From Porphyromonadaceae bacterium (GTDB lineage Bacteria > Bacteroidota > Bacteroidia > Bacteroidales > Dysgonomonadaceae), in assembly GCA_021372865.1 (NCBI GenBank), contig JAJFTO010000014.1, positions 1 through 64,000 of the forward strand: a stretch of 64,000 nt of DNA, written 5' to 3'. Shown here in pieces: positions 1-9,504 of this stretch. The translations under genes and the position numbers were made by a program. Below the pieces are notes generated by a model that saw only the letters and a program-made list of their open reading frames with translations, made no database searches and was not told the origin of the DNA. Each line of letters starts with the position of its first letter. The stretch's first letter is position 1.

Positions 1-130
1 ATTTGTCCTGCAAATTCCTTCGCAGGACCCTTGTATACTCTGCTTTGTCATTAAACGTATATGTAAGTCTTCTAAAGATCTCTCCTCGCTCCCTTCCGTC
101 TGCCCCAGGGCTTCCTTCCAAAAGCGGGTG

Positions 131-162
131 CAAAGATAGGGCTTGTTTTTTTACTGTGCAAA
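131..162 (-). promoter_or_regulatory. promoter of a transcript leaving the window
   Basis: Minus-strand match to the Bacteroidetes sigma consensus: -33 TTTG at 159-162, exactly 20 nt, then -7 TATCTTTG at 131-138. Transcription would run leftwards out of the window. The first ~120 nt of leader include a 7-bp inverted repeat (GTCCTGC at 5-11, GCAGGAC at 22-28). No gene is visible in 1-130, so the product is unknown; a long structured leader would suit an rRNA operon or a regulated mRNA. Confidence 0.6.
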
Positions 163-351
163 CAATTCAGCAAAAAAAATCGATATTTTTTTCAACTTTT
201 TTCTTCAGTTTTCCCCAAAGACAAGGTTTTCAGTCAACTATCATTTGAAGAAAAAACGCACTTTTTTATCAAAGTCTGAAAAAACGGTCCCATTCGGAGC
301 AGTTATCCGGAAGAAACGTTCGGTTTAAATCCTCGATTTAGATTTATTGCG

Positions 352-359
352 TATCTTCG
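352..359 (+). promoter_or_regulatory. -7 element for the ABC exporter gene
   Basis: TATCTTCG matches the TAnnTTTG -7 element with one mismatch and lies 60 nt before the ATG at 420. No clean TTTG -33 is seen at the right spacing. The stretch 163-419 otherwise holds nothing I recognise beyond A/T-rich leader sequence. Confidence 0.4.
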
Positions 360-419
360 CAGAAATTTCTGAGATGGTATTTAAGCGTCCATCCATAATT
401 CATAAACAGAAAAAAATTA

Positions 420-2255
420 ATGAAAGGTATCCTCTATATTTTAAAGCGTTTTTTACCCCCCTACAGAAAATATCTGTTTCTAACGTTTACTTTCAACATT
501 CTGACAGCCGTACTCAACGTATTTTCGCTTGCCACAATCATTCCCATCCTACAGGTACTGTTCAAGGTAAATACAAAAACATATTCATTCATTGCCTGGC
601 GTAATGAAGAGTATTCATTAATCGATACCACATTGAATAATGTAAACTGGTATGTTACCCAGTTGATCGACTCCTATGGAGGCGGTTTCGCTTTGATGAT
701 GCTGGCGGTCGTGCTGGTGGTGATGACCCTGTTTAAGACCGGTACAGCCTACTTGGGCTCCTATTTTATTATCCCCATCAGAACCGGCGTGGTGAAAGAT
801 ATCCGAAACCGGATCAACGATAAGCTTCTTACGCTCCCCATTGGCTTTTTTACTGAAGAACGCAAGGGAGATATCCTTTCAAGAATTTCAGGAGATGTGA
901 ACGAGGTGGAGAATTCAGTGATGAGTTCACTCGATATGCTTTTCAAAAATCCAATACTCATTCTCATCTACCTGATCACAATGATCATCCTCAGCTGGCA
1001 GCTTACACTGTTTGTATTGGTCGTCCTCCCGGTGATGGGTTTTGTCATGGGAAGGGTAGGCAGATCATTGAAAAGAAGCTCATTTGAGGCACAAAATAAG
1101 TGGGGGGAGCTAATGTCGCAAGTGGAGGAAACATTAAGCGGGTTGCGTGTCATCAAAGCATTTAATGCGGAAAGAAAGATATCGGAGCGGTTCCACAGCG
1201 GGAGTTACACGTTCAGGAAGATGTCGAACCGGATAGCCCGTCGGCAACAGCTTGCTCATCCCATGAGCGAGTTCTTGGGAACCCTTACCATCGCGATTGT
1301 ATTATGGTTTGGAGGTTCGCTTATCTTGGGAGGTAACGGGGTGATTGATGCCGCCACATTCATTTATTACCTGACGATATTTTACAGTATCATCAATCCC
1401 GCCAAGGAATTATCCAAATCGGCCTATGCAGTACAAAGAGGACTGGCATCGATGGAACGGATCGACAAGATACTGGAGGCTGAGAATTCAATATCAGATC
1501 CAATAAATCCGCAACCACTGCACTTCAATGAAAAAATAGAATACAAAGATGTGTGGTTTTCGTACAGTTCCGATTGGGTTATCCAGAATGTAGGATTGAC
1601 CATAAGGAAAGGAAAGACCATTGCTTTTGTCGGCCAGTCGGGTTCCGGCAAATCCACCCTGGCGGACCTCCTTCCCCGTTTCTACGATATACAGAAAGGT
1701 GGAATTTATATCGATGATACCAATATTAAAGATGCCAGGCTTCAGGATTTGAGATCACTGATTGGTTATGTGAATCAGGAAGCAATCCTGTTTAACGATA
1801 CTTTTTACAACAACATTGCTTTTGGTGTAGCCCAGACCACAGAAAATCAAATTGTGGAGGCAGCAAAGATTGCCAATGCGCACGATTTTATCATGGCAAC
1901 GGAAAAAGGATATCATACCAATATAGGCGACAGAGGCGGAAAGCTGTCTGGAGGTCAGCGGCAACGCATCAGTATTGCCCGTGCCATACTGAAAAATCCT
2001 GAAATCCTCATTCTGGATGAAGCTACGTCCGCGCTCGATACGGATTCTGAAAAACTTGTACAGGAAGCTTTGGATAACCTGATGAAAAACCGTACCACCA
2101 TTGTGATTGCCCATCGGCTCTCCACGATAAAAAATGCGGATGAAATTTACGTGATGAGAGAGGGACAAATTGTGGAATGGGGACAACATGCTTCCTTATA
2201 TGCGCAGGGAGGTTATTACACAAAACTGTGCGACATGCAGGGTAATTTACAATAG
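420..2255 (+). CDS. ABC transporter, fused permease-ATPase (MsbA-like)
   Basis: 611-aa half-transporter with an N-terminal six-helix exporter domain (about residues 15-320) fused to an ATP-binding domain. Walker A GQSGSGKST is near residue 405, the LSGGQRQR signature near 508, Walker B ILILDEATSALD near 530, and the H-loop IAHRLST near 562. Length and layout fit MsbA-type lipid/lipopeptide flippases, which work as inner-membrane homodimers. Substrate cannot be read from sequence. Start chosen at the ATG after an A-rich leader typical of this phylum. It converges with the downstream dehydratase gene, with only 3 nt between the stop codons. A drug or peptide exporter of the same fold is the main alternative. 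Confidence 0.88.
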   Translation: MKGILYILKRFLPPYRKYLFLTFTFNILTAVLNVFSLATIIPILQVLFKVNTKTYSFIAWRNEEYSLIDTTLNNVNWYVTQLIDSYGGGFALMMLAVVLVVMTLFKTGTAYLGSYFIIPIRTGVVKDIRNRINDKLLTLPIGFFTEERKGDILSRISGDVNEVENSVMSSLDMLFKNPILILIYLITMIILSWQLTLFVLVVLPVMGFVMGRVGRSLKRSSFEAQNKWGELMSQVEETLSGLRVIKAFNAERKISERFHSGSYTFRKMSNRIARRQQLAHPMSEFLGTLTIAIVLWFGGSLILGGNGVIDAATFIYYLTIFYSIINPAKELSKSAYAVQRGLASMERIDKILEAENSISDPINPQPLHFNEKIEYKDVWFSYSSDWVIQNVGLTIRKGKTIAFVGQSGSGKSTLADLLPRFYDIQKGGIYIDDTNIKDARLQDLRSLIGYVNQEAILFNDTFYNNIAFGVAQTTENQIVEAAKIANAHDFIMATEKGYHTNIGDRGGKLSGGQRQRISIARAILKNPEILILDEATSALDTDSEKLVQEALDNLMKNRTTIVIAHRLSTIKNADEIYVMREGQIVEWGQHASLYAQGGYYTKLCDMQGNLQ

Positions 2256-2258
2256 CTG

Positions 2259-4208
2259 CTATTGCCTGGATTCTGACACAGGAATGGGATCTTTCGAAAT
2301 TTTATTCAGCAGTCTGTCCACCGCTTCAAAAGGGGAATTGATACTCTGAAATTCGGGAACCATCTCTTTCATCGCTTTCACCGTACGCATATCGTCATAT
2401 TCGTATGAAACCTGAATCAGGGTATTGATGTCACGACTTACCTTTTCATACTCATATTCACGTACATCGGCAATCATAATTTTCTCATGATGTGTGGGTT
2501 TGGTTCGTTCGGCCTGGTTCAGCAACTCTTCATAGAGTTTCTCACCATGCCGCAGCCCGGTGAATTCAATTCTTATATTTTTGGATCCTGACAAACGAAT
2601 CATCCGCTTGGCAAGATCCAGTATCTTCACCGGTTTGCCCATATCGAAAATATAAATTTCCCCGTTCTTTCCCATCGCTCCCGCTTCCAGCACCAGCTGA
2701 CAGGCTTCGGGTATGGTCATAAAATAACGGATAATTTCCGGATGCGTCACTGTCACCGGTCCGCCATGTTTGATTTGTTCCCTGAACAGGGGTATTACCG
2801 ACCCATTCGATCCCAATACGTTTCCAAAACGGGTCGTAATAAACTGAGTAGAAGTCTGGCCGGTCTTTTCTATGTATTTTGCCAAAGACTGCACGTAAAT
2901 TTCACAGATTCGTTTGGAACAACCCATTACATTGGAAGGATTCACAGCTTTGTCGGTGGAGATCATCACAAATTTCTGTGCATGGTACTTTACCGCCAGA
3001 TCCGCAATAATCTTGGCTCCCTGAATATTTGTCTGAACCGATTCCGACACATTATCCTCCATCATGGGAACATGCTTATAAGCTGCAGCATGAAAAATGT
3101 ACTGGGGCCTCGTTCTGGAAAAAATTTTCTCCATACGGGATTTGTTGCTTATATCGGCTACCACAATCTCTGTACGCAGTTCCCGCCATTTCTCCTGCAA
3201 CTCAAGTCTCATATCATGCAGTGGCGTTTCAGCCTGATCTATAAGGATGACGCTGTAGGGGTTAAAAGACGCCACCTGTCTTACGATTTCACTCCCGATA
3301 GATCCGGCAGCTCCTGTAACCAACACGCGCCTTCCTTCAATATTGGAAGCTATTTCCCTCATATTAATATGAATCGGGTCGCGGGGCAACAAATCTTCGA
3401 TTTGAATGTCTTTTAACTGCTCTCTACTCATTACATTGCCATCCCACTCGTTTATCGGAACAGTGGTCAACAGAGAAATATTGTTGTCAACAAAGTTAGC
3501 AAGCAGACTGGAGTTTTTGATCTCTTCCATCTTCTGGGGAGAGACGATGATTGTTTTCACATCTTTGCTTTCCAGTGTTCTGAAAAGATGTTCGTTGTTG
3601 GCATGAATGAGGACTCCCATCAGTTCCTTTCCAATCATGTGACTCTCGTCGGAAATAAATCCCAACACCCTGTAATTAAATTCGTGGTTTCCTTTCAAAG
3701 TTTTGGCCACACTGATACCTGCCTGCTTTGTCCCATAAATAAAAACATTCACGGGTTTGATTGTACTTCCATTGATAGCTTCATAAACCTCTTTAATCAG
3801 GATACGGGAAAAAATCATTAGGAATACATCAAGCAGGAATATCGCTACAAATATTACATTGGTGACAGTGAAGCCAATATTTAATCTTCTTAATGCAAGT
3901 ACTGCTATGAACGTGAGAGCATAACCCAATGCAAGGGAATAAATGATCCGCAGCAAATCGGAAAAAGAAGAAAATCGAAGAATACCTCTGAATGTACGAA
4001 AAGAAATAAATGATATTGTATTAGAAATAATCAGAAGGAAACACAAAACTGTACCATCTTCTCTTACCTCCGGTGTCAATCCGCCAAATCCATATTTTAC
4101 AAAATACATGAAAAGACAAGAAAACAAGACGATGAAAAGATCCATCGCCAGGATTGAAAATCGGGATAATACCCTATTGGACAAAAAATTTTGTATAGTG
4201 TCACTCAT
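2259..4208 (-). CDS. membrane-anchored nucleotide-sugar 4,6-dehydratase (CapD/WbpM-like)
   Basis: About 649 aa. Roughly four N-terminal membrane helices (first ~130 residues), a CoA-binding-like linker, then a Rossmann dehydratase domain with the NAD-binding motif TGAAGSIGSE near residue 297. The segment STDKAVNPSNVMGCSK near 412-428 carries the Met-x-x-x-Lys form that replaces Tyr-x-x-x-Lys in this subfamily. Relatives convert UDP-GlcNAc to a 4-keto-6-deoxy sugar for capsule, O-antigen or protein glycans, acting at the inner membrane. I take the internal ATG at 4208 (MSDTIQNFLSN) as start; an in-frame ATG at 4244 adds 12 residues that do not look like the family. No glycan cluster sits next to it. 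Confidence 0.87.
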   Translation of the reverse strand: MSDTIQNFLSNRVLSRFSILAMDLFIVLFSCLFMYFVKYGFGGLTPEVREDGTVLCFLLIISNTISFISFRTFRGILRFSSFSDLLRIIYSLALGYALTFIAVLALRRLNIGFTVTNVIFVAIFLLDVFLMIFSRILIKEVYEAINGSTIKPVNVFIYGTKQAGISVAKTLKGNHEFNYRVLGFISDESHMIGKELMGVLIHANNEHLFRTLESKDVKTIIVSPQKMEEIKNSSLLANFVDNNISLLTTVPINEWDGNVMSREQLKDIQIEDLLPRDPIHINMREIASNIEGRRVLVTGAAGSIGSEIVRQVASFNPYSVILIDQAETPLHDMRLELQEKWRELRTEIVVADISNKSRMEKIFSRTRPQYIFHAAAYKHVPMMEDNVSESVQTNIQGAKIIADLAVKYHAQKFVMISTDKAVNPSNVMGCSKRICEIYVQSLAKYIEKTGQTSTQFITTRFGNVLGSNGSVIPLFREQIKHGGPVTVTHPEIIRYFMTIPEACQLVLEAGAMGKNGEIYIFDMGKPVKILDLAKRMIRLSGSKNIRIEFTGLRHGEKLYEELLNQAERTKPTHHEKIMIADVREYEYEKVSRDINTLIQVSYEYDDMRTVKAMKEMVPEFQSINSPFEAVDRLLNKISKDPIPVSESRQ

Positions 4209-4294
4209 AAAGACAATATTAATCCAAATTGAATAAAGTTTCAAAAACAGATATAAATCCTCACTGCGTCGTTCAGTCGCAATCAGCCGCCAAA

Positions 4295-5932
4295 TTACTC
4301 TTTATATGCTTCTTTAATGACGGCCTCATGGGACGCTTTACCCTTTTCTATTAATTCGATACCTTTTTTAATCAGGGGATCTTCCTTGTAGTAGACCAAC
4401 CAAAATGCCTCTTCTCCAAAAAAGTTTCGGGCAATATAGGCATACATGGTGTTTTCCAATAATTCGCCTGACTCCTGAATATAATAAGGCCTTTTCCTGA
4501 TGCCGTTGTTATCAGCAAAGCTTACGAGATTCAATAAAAGCGGTTGCTGGAGAAGGTATTTATACAGACTCTGCCATGTATCAAAACTGCTTAACCTTTC
4601 TCTGTACATATCGGAGTACATCATTGCATACATTTCATCCATTCGGCTGTTTACCAAAGCATTATAATAAGAATTGACACCTGTAGTATCGCGGGGAACA
4701 AAAATATCGGGCATAATACCATCTCCCCCGTAAACGGTCCTCCCTCCCAGGGTTTTGGAAGGAATGAGATGATTCGATGCAGTATCGACGTTGACATAGT
4801 TCCCTTCAATATAGCGGTTGATCGCATCCAGCTCATATTCGTCGTATTTTCCTTTTTCATAACCTCGTTGAATGGATCTGCCTGACGCAGTATAATAGCG
4901 AGCCACAGTGAGCCTGACAGCTGATCCATCCGGGAAATTCCGTTGACTTTGCACCAGCCCTTTACCGAAAGTACGTCTGCCAATCACCAATCCTCTGTCA
5001 TGATCCTGAATTGCACCGGCGAATATTTCACTGGCGGAGGCACTCAACTCATCAACCAGTACAATTACATCATCCTCCTTACAAGTCCCTGAACCATTTG
5101 CATAATTGTCGGTACGGGGGAAATTATGCCCCTCTGCATATACAATCAGATCTCCTCTATGTAAGAACTCATTCACCATGGCTACTACAATTTCTAGCGA
5201 CCCTCCGGCGTTTCCTCTTAAATCAATCATAAAGGAGTTGGCTCCCTGGGATTTCAATTTTGAAATAGCGGATATAAACTCACTAAAAGTATTAAAGCCG
5301 AAATTTCTTCCCAATTTGATAAATCCTATTTTATCTGTCAGCATGTAAGCAGCATTCACGCTGCTCATCGGGATATCATCACGGGTTACTTTAATATCAA
5401 TAAGATTGTTTTCATTGTTACGCCTGATGCCCAGTTTCACTTCAGAGCCCTTTTCGCCGCGTAGCTTCTTTAATACGTCTTCATTCTGGATTTTTGCTCC
5501 GGCTACCACTGTATCATTTACCCGCACAATCCTATCCCAGGGCTTGATTCCTGCTGCCTCCGACGGGCCACCGGGAACAATGCCTGTCACCACAATGGTA
5601 TCCCTCAACACATAAAAACTGACACCAATTCCGGAAAAATGACCCTCCAGATCTTCATTTACCCGTTTCATATCAGCCGCAGAGAAGTACTCTGAATGCG
5701 GATCCAGTTGCCGGATAATATTGGGCAGTGCATCCTCCACAAGTTGACGCATATTTACCGTATCGACATAAGACTCGCGGACGTAGTTCAATACGGCATC
5801 AATTTTTCCGGCGCCCTGCGATGTGCCCGATCTGCCAAATTGGGTGTACTTGCTTCCGACAAATATACCCACGGCAATACCAATACTAACCCACAAGGGG
5901 AGCCATGTCCTTACTTTCTTCTCTGGATCCAT
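4295..5932 (-). CDS. S41-family C-terminal processing peptidase
   Basis: 545 aa. One N-terminal membrane anchor (WLPLWVSIGIAVGIFVG), then a PDZ domain (about residues 90-175, GPSEAAGIKPWDRI), then the protease core with the catalytic Ser in DELSASASE near residue 299 and Lys in RTFGKG near 322. This is a Ser/Lys-dyad tail-specific protease of the Prc/CtpA type, working in the periplasm on protein C-termini. The start is the ATG at 5932, 11 nt after the deaminase stop and preceded by AGAAAG; a longer reading to 6076 would run into the deaminase gene and is rejected. It is the last gene of a nadC-deaminase-protease unit. Confidence 0.88.
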   Translation of the reverse strand: MDPEKKVRTWLPLWVSIGIAVGIFVGSKYTQFGRSGTSQGAGKIDAVLNYVRESYVDTVNMRQLVEDALPNIIRQLDPHSEYFSAADMKRVNEDLEGHFSGIGVSFYVLRDTIVVTGIVPGGPSEAAGIKPWDRIVRVNDTVVAGAKIQNEDVLKKLRGEKGSEVKLGIRRNNENNLIDIKVTRDDIPMSSVNAAYMLTDKIGFIKLGRNFGFNTFSEFISAISKLKSQGANSFMIDLRGNAGGSLEIVVAMVNEFLHRGDLIVYAEGHNFPRTDNYANGSGTCKEDDVIVLVDELSASASEIFAGAIQDHDRGLVIGRRTFGKGLVQSQRNFPDGSAVRLTVARYYTASGRSIQRGYEKGKYDEYELDAINRYIEGNYVNVDTASNHLIPSKTLGGRTVYGGDGIMPDIFVPRDTTGVNSYYNALVNSRMDEMYAMMYSDMYRERLSSFDTWQSLYKYLLQQPLLLNLVSFADNNGIRKRPYYIQESGELLENTMYAYIARNFFGEEAFWLVYYKEDPLIKKGIELIEKGKASHEAVIKEAYKE

Positions 5933-5943
5933 CAATTCACTTT

Positions 5944-6390
5944 CTATTCTTGTGCAACATCCACAGCAACCATTTCTATATTCGCTCTTTGTAAAAGTTC
6001 TATGCCATCGCTCAGACGATAGGCATCCGCATAAACCACGCGTTGAATGCCCGCCTGAATAATCAGTTTGGCACATTCAATGCAGGGTGATGAAGTCACG
6101 TAAAGTGTTGCACCTTCACTGCTGTTATTGGAACGGGCCACTTTGGTGATCGCGTTCGCCTCAGCATGCAGTACATAAGGCTTTGTAACGTTGTGTTCAT
6201 CTTCACAAATATTTTCGAATCCCGACGGAGTTCCATTATAACCGTCGGAAATGATCATTTTATCCTTCACAAGGAGTGCGCCTACTTTTCTGCGTTTACA
6301 ATAGGAGTTCTCAGCCCATATAAAGGCCATCCTCATATATCGTCTGTCGAGCAACTCTTGCTTGTTATCGTTTTGATTCATACGATTCAT
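5944..6390 (-). CDS. dCMP/cytidine deaminase family protein
   Basis: 148 aa with the zinc deaminase motifs HAEANA (His75-Ala-Glu77) and PCIEC (Cys103, Cys106), plus YNGTPSG near the substrate pocket, as in dCMP deaminases (ComEB-like). It would convert dCMP to dUMP for dTTP synthesis in the cytoplasm. The ATG at 6390 overlaps the nadC stop as ATGA, so translation is probably coupled; a second Met three codons in is an alternative start. Confidence 0.9.
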   Translation of the reverse strand: MNRMNQNDNKQELLDRRYMRMAFIWAENSYCKRRKVGALLVKDKMIISDGYNGTPSGFENICEDEHNVTKPYVLHAEANAITKVARSNNSSEGATLYVTSSPCIECAKLIIQAGIQRVVYADAYRLSDGIELLQRANIEMVAVDVAQE

Positions 6391-7238
6391 TGAATAGCTT
6401 TCAGACTCATATCGAGACTTTTCACGGAATGTGTGATCGCACCCACTGAAATAAAATCCACGCCGGTCTCAGCGTATGTACGGATTGTGTCGAATGTAAT
6501 TCCTCCGGAAGATTCAAGTTCTACACGACCCGCAACTATTTGCACAGCCTGTCGGGTGAGTTCCGGAGAAAAATTATCAAGCATGATCCTGTCTACTCCC
6601 CCAATCTTGAGAACCTCGTCAAGCTCCTGAAGATTCCGAACTTCTATTTCAATTTTCAGCGACTTGCTCTTCTCTTGCAGATATTTTTGTGCACCCCGAA
6701 TCGCATTTTCTATCCCTCCGGCAAAATCCACATGATTGTCCTTTAACAGGATCATATCGAAAAGGCCGATTCTATGATTCTCTCCGCCACCAATTTTAAC
6801 CGCCTGCTTTTCAAGCATGCGCATACCGGGCGTCGTTTTTCGTGTATCCAGTATCCTAGCGGAGGTTCCTTCAAGCAGTTTCACGTATTTACCGGTAATG
6901 GTTGCAATACCACTCATTCGCTGCATCACATTGAGGACCAATCGCTCCGTCTGAAGCAGCGATTGTATTTTACCAGACACGACAAAAGCGACATCTCCAG
7001 GCTTGACAGGAGTACCGTCACTCAGGATTACTTCAATCTCCAGCGTATCATCAAATTTGTGGAATATGGTCTTCGCCACTTCCACACCGGCAAGAATTCC
7101 TTCTTCCTTTATGATCAGTCTGGATTGTCCGGTAGCCTCTGCCGGAATACTACACAGCGTTGTGTGATCCCCTTCACCAATATCTTCGGCGAAGGCAAGC
7201 TCAATCAGGTCACTAATTAATTTATCTACGTCCATCAT
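6387..7238 (-). CDS. nadC: nicotinate-nucleotide pyrophosphorylase (quinolinate PRTase)
   Basis: About 283 aa. Family signatures are AEDIGEGDHTT near the N-terminus, then RILDTRKTTPGMR, KIGGGENHRIGL, LLKDNH and MLDNFSP. It makes nicotinate mononucleotide from quinolinate and PRPP in de novo NAD synthesis. I chose the ATG at 7238, which gives the usual N-terminus; the ATG at 7271 would add 11 untypical residues. Its stop overlaps the deaminase start by 4 nt. No nadA or nadB is in the window. Confidence 0.92.
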   Translation of the reverse strand: MMDVDKLISDLIELAFAEDIGEGDHTTLCSIPAEATGQSRLIIKEEGILAGVEVAKTIFHKFDDTLEIEVILSDGTPVKPGDVAFVVSGKIQSLLQTERLVLNVMQRMSGIATITGKYVKLLEGTSARILDTRKTTPGMRMLEKQAVKIGGGENHRIGLFDMILLKDNHVDFAGGIENAIRGAQKYLQEKSKSLKIEIEVRNLQELDEVLKIGGVDRIMLDNFSPELTRQAVQIVAGRVELESSGGITFDTIRTYAETGVDFISVGAITHSVKSLDMSLKAIQ

Positions 7239-7307
7239 TTCAATAAAACCGACACGTAGTAAACACTCCACGGTCGATATTGTTATAATTTCACCAAAAA
7301 TCTCTTA

Positions 7308-7315
7308 CAAAAGTA
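7308..7315 (-). promoter_or_regulatory. -7 element for nadC operon
   Basis: TACTTTTG on the minus strand fits TAnnTTTG and lies ~70 nt before the chosen nadC start. The -33 is not clear. Confidence 0.4.
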
Positions 7316-7328
7316 AGAAATAAAGAGT

Positions 7329-7336
7329 TATATTTG
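7329..7336 (+). promoter_or_regulatory. -7 element for rlmH
   Basis: TATATTTG fits TAnnTTTG exactly, 110 nt before the rlmH ATG. It lies 13 bp from the divergent nadC -7 element, so the two promoters would compete for the same stretch of DNA. Confidence 0.4.
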
Positions 7337-7445
7337 TTGCTGGAAAGGGGTTTTTTAAACGAATGGGGTTAAAATTCCCTTTAAAGATATGAGGTCTTGA
7401 AATTCTTAATGTAATTGAAAATAATAGTTTTTAATCATTTGAAGG

Positions 7446-7919
7446 ATGAAAATCATTTTGCTCTCTGTGGGAAAGACCGACAACATGCAGTTTGCACAGT
7501 TAATTGAGGAATACCGTAAAAGAGTGAATTTTTATATTCCCTTTGATATACAGGAAGTTTCAGATATCAAAAACAGAAAAAACCTGTCAGAAAAAGAGCA
7601 AAAAACCCAGGAGGGTAATTTTCTTCTTAAATCACTATTGCCGGCCGATTACGTTGTTTTGCTTGATGACAAAGGGAAACAACATACATCCACCGAGTTT
7701 GCACAATATCTGGGAAAAAAAAGCCAGATCATTCCCAAACGGCTTGTATTTATCATTGGCGGCCCATACGGATTTTCTCAGGAAATCTATAATGTCGCAA
7801 ATGAAAAAATATCGCTTTCAAAAATGACATACACCCATCAGATGGTGAGATTAATTTTTGCAGAACAACTATATCGGGCAATGACAATTTTACACAATGA
7901 GCCCTATCATCATGAGTAA
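7446..7919 (+). CDS. rlmH: 23S rRNA (pseudouridine1915-N3)-methyltransferase
   Basis: 157 aa, the normal length for RlmH. It is a SPOUT-fold methyltransferase with FIIGGPYGF (to residue 110) and the C-terminal knot segment SLSKMTYTHQMVRLIFAEQLYRA, here seen across residues ~125-147. It methylates pseudouridine 1915 in helix 69 of 23S rRNA using S-adenosylmethionine. It overlaps the next gene by 8 nt, so the two are probably co-translated. Confidence 0.93.
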   Translation: MKIILLSVGKTDNMQFAQLIEEYRKRVNFYIPFDIQEVSDIKNRKNLSEKEQKTQEGNFLLKSLLPADYVVLLDDKGKQHTSTEFAQYLGKKSQIIPKRLVFIIGGPYGFSQEIYNVANEKISLSKMTYTHQMVRLIFAEQLYRAMTILHNEPYHHE

Positions 7920-9309
7920 AATATTTTATACAACTATTCTCTTCCTTGTCATGACATTTCTTCTTAAAGCCGGAGATATTACCGGCAACTGGGAAGGTAT
8001 GCTGACGGTGCAGCAAAATAATCTGCGCATTGTTTTTCATGTCCACAAAACCGATTCAATCCTCACAAGCACCATGGACAGTCCCGATCAGGGTGCTTTC
8101 GGACTGCCAACCACAAGATGTTCGTTTGGAAATAACAGGTTGGAGATTGTGGCCACTGGCCTGGGACTTTTTTATCAGGGTACCCTTCAGGGAGATTCCA
8201 TCGTGGGAACTTTCCACCAGGGAGGCATTCCCTTCCCATTGGTATTGAAGCGCTCTGAGAAACCAATATTCGATCGGCCGCAGACACCCAGGGAACCGCT
8301 TCCCTATATTTCGGAAGAGGTAATCATTACGCAACCTGACGACAGCATTTCTCTTTCCGGGACATTGACTTTACCTGACAGCACGGGTATATTTCCCGCA
8401 ATACTGCTTATCGCCGGCAGCGGGCCGAACGATCGCGACGAAACAATCTTCGGACATAAACCTTTCTTTGTCATTTCCGATCATCTCACCCGGAATGGTT
8501 TTGCGGTCCTGCGGTACGATAAAAGAGGTGTAGGTAAATCCACCGGTGATTTCGACAAGGCCACCATACGTGATTTTGCAGACGATGCCGCCATGGCAGT
8601 GAAATATCTGAAGCAACGAAAAGAGGTGGATGCAGAAAAGATTGGCATTCTCGGCCACAGTGAAGGAGGTCTCGTCGCTCCGATAGTAGCATCGGGAGAG
8701 ACAGGGATCCGCATGATGGTGCTTTTGGCTGCACCTGGAACTACCGGCATTGAGATCGTACTGGATCAGAACGAAGTATCCATGCAACAACAAGCAATGG
8801 AACCAGAAAACATCGAAAAATTGCAGATGCTCAATCGAGAGATGTTTGAGAGCCTTCTGACATGGGACGGGTCTGAAAACCAAAAAACGGCACTGCGCGA
8901 CAGGTTGTTAAACCTCTGGAAACAATTGCCTCTGCTGGTAACCCTGAAAATGAACAAAGAATCTTATTTGCGGAGTCAGTTCAATGCGATGATCAAGCCG
9001 GGTTATCGCAGCTTTCTGGCTATCGACCCGGCAAAAAGTCTGGAAAAAGTCTCCTGTGACGTATTGGCAATCAACGGAGAAAACGATCTGCAGGTGCCAG
9101 CGGATAAAAACCTTGCCGCCATCGAAAAAGCATTGGAAAAAGGTGGAAACAAACGTTTCGAATTGAAAAAGTATCCGCTGTTAAATCATCTTTTTCAGGA
9201 AAGTGTGACAGGCAGGGTCGACGAATATGGTAAAATCAGTCAAACAATCTCTCCGGAAGTACTTTCCGATATCACCAACTGGCTCAAAAAAGAGGTCGAA
9301 GTTAAATAA
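7912..9309 (+). CDS. exported alpha/beta hydrolase
   Basis: 465 aa. A signal peptide (SKIFYTTILFLVMTFLLKA) is followed by a beta-rich N-terminal domain (to ~residue 130) and an alpha/beta hydrolase with the nucleophile elbow GHSEGG (Ser250), an acid candidate in NGENDLQVP, and His in LLNHLF near the end. The layout resembles secreted esterases/serine aminopeptidase-like proteins of Bacteroidetes. Substrate unknown. Two starts are possible: 7912, giving the cleaner signal peptide and an 8-nt overlap with rlmH, and 7897. Confidence 0.8.
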   Translation: MSKIFYTTILFLVMTFLLKAGDITGNWEGMLTVQQNNLRIVFHVHKTDSILTSTMDSPDQGAFGLPTTRCSFGNNRLEIVATGLGLFYQGTLQGDSIVGTFHQGGIPFPLVLKRSEKPIFDRPQTPREPLPYISEEVIITQPDDSISLSGTLTLPDSTGIFPAILLIAGSGPNDRDETIFGHKPFFVISDHLTRNGFAVLRYDKRGVGKSTGDFDKATIRDFADDAAMAVKYLKQRKEVDAEKIGILGHSEGGLVAPIVASGETGIRMMVLLAAPGTTGIEIVLDQNEVSMQQQAMEPENIEKLQMLNREMFESLLTWDGSENQKTALRDRLLNLWKQLPLLVTLKMNKESYLRSQFNAMIKPGYRSFLAIDPAKSLEKVSCDVLAINGENDLQVPADKNLAAIEKALEKGGNKRFELKKYPLLNHLFQESVTGRVDEYGKISQTISPEVLSDITNWLKKEVEVK

Positions 9310-9318
9310 ACACACAAA

Positions 9319-9504
9319 ATGACAAAAAGAAAAACAATTCTGACTGTTCTGTGGGTAATCATCGGAGTTATTGCTGCAGCATCGCTTACCTCTCTTCTGA
9401 TTTTTCCTCAGTGGAAAGGCGTTTTTTTGGCGGGTATGGGTGGCTTTCTCATCCTGAATATGCTGCTGTCAATGTTTTTCATCAAGAAAAACTTTAAAGA
9501 CTAA
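9319..9504 (+). CDS. small two-helix membrane protein
   Basis: 61 aa with two hydrophobic spans (about residues 9-29 and 34-54), a basic N-terminus (MTKRKT) and a charged tail (KKNFKD). It lies 9 nt after the hydrolase gene, in the same direction. Its stop codon overlaps the stop of the convergent AlkD-like gene. Not recognised; no function assigned. Confidence 0.6.
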   Translation: MTKRKTILTVLWVIIGVIAAASLTSLLIFPQWKGVFLAGMGGFLILNMLLSMFFIKKNFKD

